Below are positions 1-4,721 of a stretch of DNA of 7,105 bases, one piece after another. Both the position numbers and the translations under genes were made by a program. The notes under the pieces are model-generated. The model worked only from the letters and a program-made list of their open reading frames with translations, had not been told where the DNA came from and searched no databases. The stretch is from positions 1 to 7,105 of the forward strand of contig JBDHZF010000124.1 in NCBI GenBank assembly GCA_039811765.1, written 5' to 3'. This DNA is from JAGQUL01 sp039811765. Its GTDB lineage: Bacteria; Actinomycetota; Thermoleophilia; Gaiellales; SKUG01. Position 1 is the stretch's first letter, and each line of letters opens with the position of its first letter.

Positions 1-165
1 GGCGGACACGTCCACGAAGTAGCGGATCGGCGACACCGCGAAGCCTGTGGAGTCGTCGTCGGCCGCGCTGGCGGCGCCTGCGGCAGTCAGACCGATCGCG
101 AGGATGACAAGCAACGCGATCGTCGGGAAGGCGCGACGTCGTCGTGGGCGATTCGTGTGCCGCAT
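1..165 (-). CDS. B2: DUF916-like exported protein, N-terminal fragment (runs off left edge)
   Basis: Only the first 55 codons are in the window. The ATG at 165-163 shares its A with the TGA stop of the gene before it (TGATG). No Shine-Dalgarno is visible, so translation probably depends on reinitiation after A2. The product starts with a very basic n-region (NRPRRRR), a hydrophobic core (about residues 14-31) and an AASA-type cleavage site near residue 35. After a short acidic stretch comes a GFAVSPIR..FVDVSA segment. The 'SP...DV' strand at the start of the mature protein is typical of DUF916/WxL-interacting-type proteins, and FVDVSA matches FVDVTA at the same place in B1, so I read this as a second copy of B1. 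Length, TM anchor and remaining domains cannot be seen. Export is well supported; the family is an inference from a short segment. Confidence 0.75.
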   Translation of the reverse strand, partial: MRHTNRPRRRRAFPTIALLVILAIGLTAAGAASAADDDSTGFAVSPIRYFVDVSA

Positions 166-776
166 CACAGGTTCGGAACCGCCGTCATCGTGATGTTGGC
201 CGTGGGGCGTGCGTCGCTTCCCAGTCTGCTCGCAAGCGCGGCTCGGAGCAGCAGCGTGGTGCGCGTGCGACCAAACGGCGCGGCCTTGCGTGCCACCTCG
301 ACGCCTTTGGCGCCAGTGAAGCCGCGCCACAACGGACCGTTCGAGAGCGAGCCGAGCGTCATGTCGCCCGTCACGGTGAATCCGAATCGGCGATCGCCGT
401 CGCTCACGCTCCACGCCGTCGGCGTGGCGGAGTAGTCGGGCACGTCGACTCCGCCTTGGGCGTCGCGCATCGCCGGGGTGCGATCCGAGGACACGACCAG
501 TTTCAGGCCGGACGCGGACGTGGTGTAGGCGTCCCATTGCACCGACCCGTCCACCCGGCCGCTCGTGCCGCTTTCGAACGCGCCGTTGAGCGGGTTCGAG
601 ATCATTCCGTTCTCGAGCACGCGCTGGTCGACGGTGCCGCCGCTTTCGACGACCGACGGATTCGACGCGGAGTCCGCGGCGTGGACGATCGGCAGCAATG
701 GCGCGCACACGCACGCGACGCAGACCGTCGCGACGGCCAGGTCGAGCATGCGTGAGCGCGCGCGCCGAGGACTCAT
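165..776 (-). CDS. A2: secreted beta-rich surface protein, paralogue of A1
   Basis: 203 aa. The ATG at 776 was chosen because AGGA lies 5 nt upstream and the product then opens with a signal peptide: basic n-region (RRARSR), hydrophobic core about residues 11-31, and a VHA-type cleavage site near residue 33. The mature part (about 170 aa) is rich in Ser, Thr, Gly, Asn and Val in alternating patterns, suggesting a beta-sandwich. It has no Cys, no LPXTG and no TM anchor. Motifs shared in order with A1: W81, G-[LY]-x-[LV] before PAMR (101-104), D-Y (114-115), R-FGF-x-V (130-135), WRGF (150-153), LLLRA, and a final strand ending A-x-P near the C-terminus. This marks A1 and A2 as paralogues. It lies 32 nt after B1 and overlaps B2 by 1 nt. 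I cannot name the family; the nearest concept is the WxL-type surface proteins that pair with DUF916 proteins. Role inferred: exported wall or surface component acting with its B partner. Confidence 0.8.
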   Translation of the reverse strand: MSPRRARSRMLDLAVATVCVACVCAPLLPIVHAADSASNPSVVESGGTVDQRVLENGMISNPLNGAFESGTSGRVDGSVQWDAYTTSASGLKLVVSSDRTPAMRDAQGGVDVPDYSATPTAWSVSDGDRRFGFTVTGDMTLGSLSNGPLWRGFTGAKGVEVARKAAPFGRTRTTLLLRAALASRLGSDARPTANITMTAVPNL

Positions 777-781
777 GTGCG

Positions 782-788
782 TCCTATC
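782..788 (-). promoter_or_regulatory. Ribosome binding site of A2
   Basis: On the minus strand the 32-nt gap between the B1 stop (809-811) and the A2 ATG contains GATAGGA, with AGGA ending 5 nt before the ATG. This site fixes the A2 start at 776 rather than an upstream start in the same open frame. A2 is therefore the one gene after the first in this operon with its own ribosome site; both B genes rely on overlap. Confidence 0.6.
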
Positions 789-808
789 GGCATCCTCGTG
801 GAGCGGCT

Positions 809-1690
809 TTATCCCGCGTCGCGCCGACGAAGGGCTCGGCGACGCAAAACCAACGCGACAATCAACGCGATGACGACGGCGATCCACCATGGAACGATCC
901 ACGTTGAAGCGGCGTCCGCGTCGATCGGCTTCGCGTCTTCGCGCGTGACCTTCACGGTCGCCCGCAACAGGTCCGGCGCCGACCGTGCTTGGAAGGTCGC
1001 GTGTTCGGTGCGCGACTCGCCGGGCAGCAGAATGCCCGAGCGAAGCGGCATGGACTTGGCCCCAGCGATCGTCGCGTCGACGGTGACGCGCCCGGCGACC
1101 ACCTCGTGGACGTCGCCGTCGTTGCGAAGGTGCACGGTCCACCCGACTGGACCGCCGCTCCAGCGAACGCGCGCGTCGGGCGTGATCGAGACTCGCAGGT
1201 CGCGTTGATAGTCGCCCGCCACCGTGAGCAGCATCGCGACGCTCGTGACGGCGTCGAACTGGAACTGCGCTTGAGCCTCGACCGGTCGCGCCGTGAACAC
1301 CACCGCGGCGTAGTGACCCCCTGCGCCGGCGTCTGCCGGCACGTCGATCACGACAGTGACTTGGCGTTCGGTTCCGGCCGCAAGCACGAACGACGTCGTC
1401 GACGGCCTAAGCCACGCACCCGCGCCGCGGGCGGCGTCTCCGATTGGCACAGGCTCGAGCGCGCGTCCCGCGCCAGGCTCCTCGCGCATGTCTTGAGCAG
1501 CGACCTCGAAGCGCGTGTCGACGAGCGTTTGGTTGCGCACGGTGATCGAGGTGAGCGCGACATTGCCGGCCGTCACGTCCACGAACGCGATCGACGGCTC
1601 GTAATTGATCGCCTGCTCGGTCGCGCTCGTCGCTGCGAGCGACCCTGCCGGCGACAAGCACGCTGTCGCGAGCGAAGCGGCGAGCGTCAG
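809..1690 (-). CDS. B1: DUF916-like membrane-anchored protein (start codon unclear)
   Basis: About 293 aa if read from CTG at 1690. A hydrophobic export segment (about residues 2-19) is followed by an Ig-like domain beginning Y-E-P-S-I-x-FVDV-TAG. It continues through strands such as SITVRNQT, LRPSTTSFVLAAG and VVIDVPADAGAGGHY, the 'strand, V-P-x-D-A-x-x-G-x-Y' pattern typical of DUF916/WxL-interacting proteins. A second beta domain (about 165-255) follows, then one TM helix (about 264-282: WIVPWWIAVVIALIVALVL) and a short basic cytoplasmic tail (RRRALRRR). This gives an extracellular part anchored by its C-terminus. The frame has no ATG, GTG or TTG where the signal peptide should begin. CTG at 1690 forms a CTGA overlap with the A1 stop but omits the basic n-region (RRTRR) encoded just upstream in this frame. 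A TTG at 1657 would remove most of the signal peptide. The coding region is convincing from about 1690 down to 809; the 5' end is uncertain. Confidence 0.75.
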   Translation of the reverse strand: MTLAASLATACLSPAGSLAATSATEQAINYEPSIAFVDVTAGNVALTSITVRNQTLVDTRFEVAAQDMREEPGAGRALEPVPIGDAARGAGAWLRPSTTSFVLAAGTERQVTVVIDVPADAGAGGHYAAVVFTARPVEAQAQFQFDAVTSVAMLLTVAGDYQRDLRVSITPDARVRWSGGPVGWTVHLRNDGDVHEVVAGRVTVDATIAGAKSMPLRSGILLPGESRTEHATFQARSAPDLLRATVKVTREDAKPIDADAASTWIVPWWIAVVIALIVALVLRRRALRRRDAG

Positions 1691-2412
1691 GACAACGGAT
1701 GCGCCGACACGACGAGTCCTGCGCGATAGGAACCTTCGACTTGGGTTGCTCCGTCCGGAATCATCGAACGCAGCATGATCGACATCGAGTACGAGCCGGT
1801 TCCACCGGAGGTTGCGTACGCTCGATACGAATCGCGCGAGAAGCCTCGCCACTTGCGCGTGCCGCCCGCGCCGCTCCACTTGTCGGTGTCGAGCGCGGTG
1901 CCGCCACCGCTCGCCGCGACTTTCACCGAGTAGCCGAAGATGCCTCGGTCGAAGCCTTTCCCGCTCCATGCGCATGGGCACGATCCAGTCGTGTAGTCCG
2001 CGAACGAGGATCGAGCGCCCGCGCCGTCCACGGCGTTGCTGCCGCGCATCGCGGGATCTGTGGTCGCGCGGATTCGAACCTCGTACCCCTTTGCCCAATT
2101 CGACGACAGCTTCCAGCCGGCGCTCGTCACGTCGTGCGGCTCGCCCGGAATCGACAGGTTCGGGATTCGCACGTTCGTGTCTCCGCTCGTCCATCCAGGG
2201 GTGACGGAGGTGGCGACTGGAACGTTCAATTGGATGCGCGTGTCGCTGCTCACGGGCGCGATCGCGCCCGTGGCGAGTGGCGCCATCGTCCATGCGATCA
2301 CGCCGACGATCGCCGCAAGCAGCGCCATCGAGCACGGATCGAGCCGCAGGAGCGAATGGCGCCGATGAGCGTGGGTGATCGCATCGGGGTTCACGGATGG
2401 TCGTATCGGCAC
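1687..2412 (-). CDS. A1: secreted beta-rich protein with WxL-like motif, first gene of surface operon
   Basis: 241 aa, GTG start at 2412 with AAGGGCGGG ending 7 nt upstream; an in-frame TGA lies a few codons further up, so the start cannot be much earlier. The leader has basic residues (HRRHSLLR), then a hydrophobic stretch about 28-50 and an ATGA-IA cleavage region. The mature protein looks like a beta-sandwich. Visible motifs: GWKL (99-102, a W-x-L motif), GYEVRIRA then PAMR (120-123), D-Y (139-140), a CPC pair (C145, C147) absent from A2, FGYSV (159-163), WRGF (188-191) and a C-terminal strand (YRAGLVVSA). Except for CPC and W-x-L these recur in A2 in the same order. There is no sortase signal and no C-terminal TM helix. 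The 3' end overlaps B1. The family is not recognised with certainty; the pairing with a DUF916-like gene and the W-x-L motif suggest a distant relative or analogue of WxL surface proteins. Confidence 0.78.
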   Translation of the reverse strand: MPIRPSVNPDAITHAHRRHSLLRLDPCSMALLAAIVGVIAWTMAPLATGAIAPVSSDTRIQLNVPVATSVTPGWTSGDTNVRIPNLSIPGEPHDVTSAGWKLSSNWAKGYEVRIRATTDPAMRGSNAVDGAGARSSFADYTTGSCPCAWSGKGFDRGIFGYSVKVAASGGGTALDTDKWSGAGGTRKWRGFSRDSYRAYATSGGTGSYSMSIMLRSMIPDGATQVEGSYRAGLVVSAHPLS

Positions 2413-2419
2413 TCGTCGA

Positions 2420-2428
2420 CCCGCCCTT
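2420..2428 (-). promoter_or_regulatory. Ribosome binding site of A1
   Basis: Minus-strand AAGGGCGGG ends 7 nt before the GTG at 2412. It decides the A1 start: the next in-frame GTG (2394) has no such site. A competing site, AGGAG at 2457-2453 with a 6-nt gap to an ATG at 2446, lies just upstream but is in another frame (see findings). Confidence 0.55.
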
Positions 2429-2561
2429 GAACAGCGTCATTCGCATGGTGCACTCCTACCCGCCGCGAAACACGTTCGAGCACGAAACGAAGCGGGATTT
2501 GGCCGCGTTAGTGATCGCCCACTTCGTCGAACACGGGTTCAAGTTTCAGGAGCTTCGGGCC

Positions 2562-2567
2562 GATAAT
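2562..2567 (+). promoter_or_regulatory. -10 element of a probably leaderless promoter for the HD-GYP gene
   Basis: GATAAT matches the TATAAT consensus at five of six positions and ends 7 nt before the A of the ATG at 2575, which puts the expected transcription start on or next to the start codon. No Shine-Dalgarno lies in the usual window; the nearest AGGAG-like run (about 2548-2552) is 22 nt upstream of the ATG and would fall outside the transcript. A weak -35 candidate, TTCAAG, lies at 2538-2543 with an 18-bp spacer. Leaderless mRNAs of this layout are common in Actinobacteria. Confidence 0.6.
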
Positions 2568-2574
2568 TTCAACC

Positions 2575-4719
2575 ATGCCCATTGGACGGCCCAATTCCGA
2601 GCGTCGCAACGATCCGCTCCTGCGCTCGGTCAATCGCGCGACCGCGGCCGCGTCCACGATGCTCGAACCGAGTGTCGTGCCCGGCAACGCGGCCGACGCC
2701 GCCGTTCGTTTCCTCGGCGCGCGTCGCGCGGATGTGTGGCAGTTCGAGGACCGTCGACCCGTGCTGCTCGCGAGCGCAGGACCGGGCGGCGACGCGCCCG
2801 CGAGCCTGCCTGCGGCGCTCATGCGGATCGCGAGATGCGGCTTGGCGGACAGCTTCGCGCCCGACCAGTTGGGGAGCGGCATCGGCGCGGAGTGGCGGCG
2901 ACTGCTGTTCTCGATCGATTCGTCGCAGCTGAGCGTGCACGCGCTGGTAGTTGGGGAGCGCGTGCTTGGCGCGATCACCGTCGTCACCGAAACGCCACTC
3001 GCCGACATCGAGCTGGAAGCGGTCACGATCTTCGCGCAGCAAGTCGCCGCGGCGATGGAGAAAGCCGAGCTTCACAAGGCCGCGACCGACGCGGCGATGT
3101 CGATGCGGGTGCAGAACCGCGTGCTTGCCGAGCTCACCGACGAACGGGACGTGCCCTCGCTCCGAGCCGCGGTGGAACAACTCGTCGGCGAGATGATCGG
3201 CGAGACAGCCGTCGCGGTGCTTCCGGTGGACTCGACTGGTCGACTGACAGTGCCCATCCTGACGCCGCCGAGCGATGGCACCGTTCGCGTCGCCACCGAA
3301 CCCGAGGCCGATCTTCTTGGCGCGGCGCTCGAAGGCAACGCGCCCGTTCGCTTGCAGCTTCCGTCGCTGCGAGCGTGCGCTGCTCTGGGTCTTGGCTCGC
3401 TCGCCGGAAGCGAACGCCTCGAAGACACGCAGCTCTGGGCGGTCCAGCTTCGCGTCGCGGGACGCACCACCGGCGTGCTGCTGCTCGGCGTCGACCGCTC
3501 CGCGATGCCGAACGCCAGCGACGATTCCGGAGCCGAGGAACTGTTGCGCGCGCTCGCGCCCGCCGTGTCGGTCGCGCTCGAGAACGCGCAACTGTTCGCG
3601 CGCGAGCACGTTCGAGCGAGTCGTCTCGCCGCGGCGAACACGTTGGCTCGGACCGTGACCGGCTGTGCCACCAGCGACGAGCTGCATGAAGCAGTCGTGC
3701 TCGGCATCGGCGCGCTGTTCGGCTACGTGCGTGCCGCGGTCTACGATTCGGAGCTGCGCGCGATGGCCAGTTCGGGACGTACTCCCGTGCGAACCCTGTC
3801 GCGCGAGCAGTCGCTCGTCTCCACGGCGCTGCATCGACGTCGTCCGAGCCGGAACGAGCGGCACGATCGAACGTGCCATGCGATCCCGATCGCCAGCGGC
3901 GAGCGAATCCACTCGGTGCTGTACGTGGAACAGCCCGACAGCATCACGCCCGAGCAGGAAGTCGACGATCTTGCCCTGCTCGCGTCGATGTGCGAGCACG
4001 CCGCGGCGTGCCTCGTCGCGATCGAAGCCACGAGCCGAATCGAGCGCAACTACAAGGACACGATCCAAGCGCTCGTGCACGCGCTCGAGGCGCGCGACCA
4101 GTACACCGCCGACCACTCCGACGTCGTCGCCGAATGGGCGATGGAGACCGGTCGCAGGCTCGGCATGGACGAGGACGCGCTGCGCGAGCTCGAGCTCGGC
4201 GCGATCCTGCACGACATCGGCAAGGTCGCGATCCCCGACGACATCCTCAACAAGCCCGGACGCCTCACCGACGAGGAGTTCGAGGTGATGAAGTCGCACA
4301 CGATCGTGGGCGAGCGCATCCTCAAGCCGATCGGTTTCCTGGTGAACGTCGCGCCGATCGTGCGCCACGAGCACGAACGATGGGATGGCCGCGGCTATCC
4401 CGACGGGATCAGCGGCGAGCAGATCCCGATCGCGAGCCGCATCATCTTCGTGTGCGACGCCTACCACGCGATCACCAGCGACCGGCCGTATCGCCAGGGG
4501 CAGCCGCACGCGTTCGCGCGCAAGATCCTCACCGAGAACGCCGGCACGCAATTCGATCCGGCCGTGGTCAGCGTCTTCCTCGACGTGATCGAGCATTGGT
4601 GCATCGCCGAGGGAGTCGACTATGGCGCGGCGGAGGGCGAGGAGATCGTCAATCCGCTCGGCGCGGTCAGGCAGGGCGAACGGGTCGCGCAAGACGATCC
4701 GGACACCAAGGCAGCGTAG
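2575..4719 (+). CDS. Triple-GAF HD-GYP domain protein (probable cyclic-di-GMP phosphodiesterase/sensor)
   Basis: 714 aa, cytoplasmic, with no signal peptide or TM helix. Order: GAF-like domain 1 (about 30-165), a helical linker (about 155-205), GAF 2 (about 190-345), GAF 3 (about 350-490, shorter), then an HD-GYP domain (about 495-680). HD-GYP landmarks are present: YTADHS with H514, HDIGK (H546, D547, K550), H575 in SHT, HERWDGRGYP (H600 to P609), D628 in the CDAY segment, and DRPYR. HD-GYP enzymes hydrolyse cyclic-di-GMP (some act on cGAMP); the GAF domains would sense a small molecule or mediate dimers. One deviation: the usual HHE before the GYP motif reads H-E-H-E, so the first His of the metal-binding pair is Glu599. 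I recall similar variants in actinobacterial members, so activity is likely but not certain. The ATG at 2575 is supported by the adjacent -10 box. The CAP gene follows after 2 nt, so the two are probably co-transcribed. Confidence 0.92.
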   Translation: MPIGRPNSERRNDPLLRSVNRATAAASTMLEPSVVPGNAADAAVRFLGARRADVWQFEDRRPVLLASAGPGGDAPASLPAALMRIARCGLADSFAPDQLGSGIGAEWRRLLFSIDSSQLSVHALVVGERVLGAITVVTETPLADIELEAVTIFAQQVAAAMEKAELHKAATDAAMSMRVQNRVLAELTDERDVPSLRAAVEQLVGEMIGETAVAVLPVDSTGRLTVPILTPPSDGTVRVATEPEADLLGAALEGNAPVRLQLPSLRACAALGLGSLAGSERLEDTQLWAVQLRVAGRTTGVLLLGVDRSAMPNASDDSGAEELLRALAPAVSVALENAQLFAREHVRASRLAAANTLARTVTGCATSDELHEAVVLGIGALFGYVRAAVYDSELRAMASSGRTPVRTLSREQSLVSTALHRRRPSRNERHDRTCHAIPIASGERIHSVLYVEQPDSITPEQEVDDLALLASMCEHAAACLVAIEATSRIERNYKDTIQALVHALEARDQYTADHSDVVAEWAMETGRRLGMDEDALRELELGAILHDIGKVAIPDDILNKPGRLTDEEFEVMKSHTIVGERILKPIGFLVNVAPIVRHEHERWDGRGYPDGISGEQIPIASRIIFVCDAYHAITSDRPYRQGQPHAFARKILTENAGTQFDPAVVSVFLDVIEHWCIAEGVDYGAAEGEEIVNPLGAVRQGERVAQDDPDTKAA

Positions 4720-4721
4720 GC

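Larger units (their letters stand above)
2413..2574. other. Divergent intergenic region between surface operon and HD-GYP operon
   Basis: 162 bp separate the A1 GTG (minus strand) from the HD-GYP ATG (plus strand). It is visibly less GC-rich than the flanking genes. The plus-strand side holds a good -10 box directly before the ATG. On the minus strand I see two ribosome-site-like purine runs but no convincing -35/-10 pair for the A1 operon; TTGAAC around 2536-2541 is a weak -35 candidate without a proper -10. An imperfect inverted repeat, CGTTCG (2473-2478) facing CGAAACG (2483-2489), and a similar CGAACACGG at about 2528 could be operator half-sites, but this is weak. Confidence 0.5.

Noticed and set aside
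777..1142. N-terminal extension of A2 to an ATG at 1142
   Set aside because: The extra 122 residues are an Arg-rich shadow of B1, and the signal peptide and ribosome site both point to the ATG at 776.
2069..2090. GGTTCGAATCC on the minus strand, resembling a tRNA T-arm
   Set aside because: It lies in the A1 coding frame (codons for YEVRI), the T-stem does not pair fully, and no acceptor stem, anticodon arm or CCA end is present.
2397..3689. Plus-strand frame from 2397 through the divergent region into the HD-GYP gene
   Set aside because: The first 60 residues look protein-like only because the intergenic DNA is less GC-rich; the rest is an Arg-rich out-of-frame reading of the GAF region, with no ribosome site or recognisable domain.
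2569..4692. Long minus-strand open frame opposite the HD-GYP gene
   Set aside because: Arg/His/Asp-rich translation without any family motif; an expected shadow of a GC-rich gene whose sense strand has clear GAF and HD-GYP domains.
3873..4721. Upstream extension of the CAP reading frame into the HD-GYP gene
   Set aside because: The added sequence is Arg-rich and lies out of frame under HD-GYP codons; the signal peptide begins only after the GTG at 4722.
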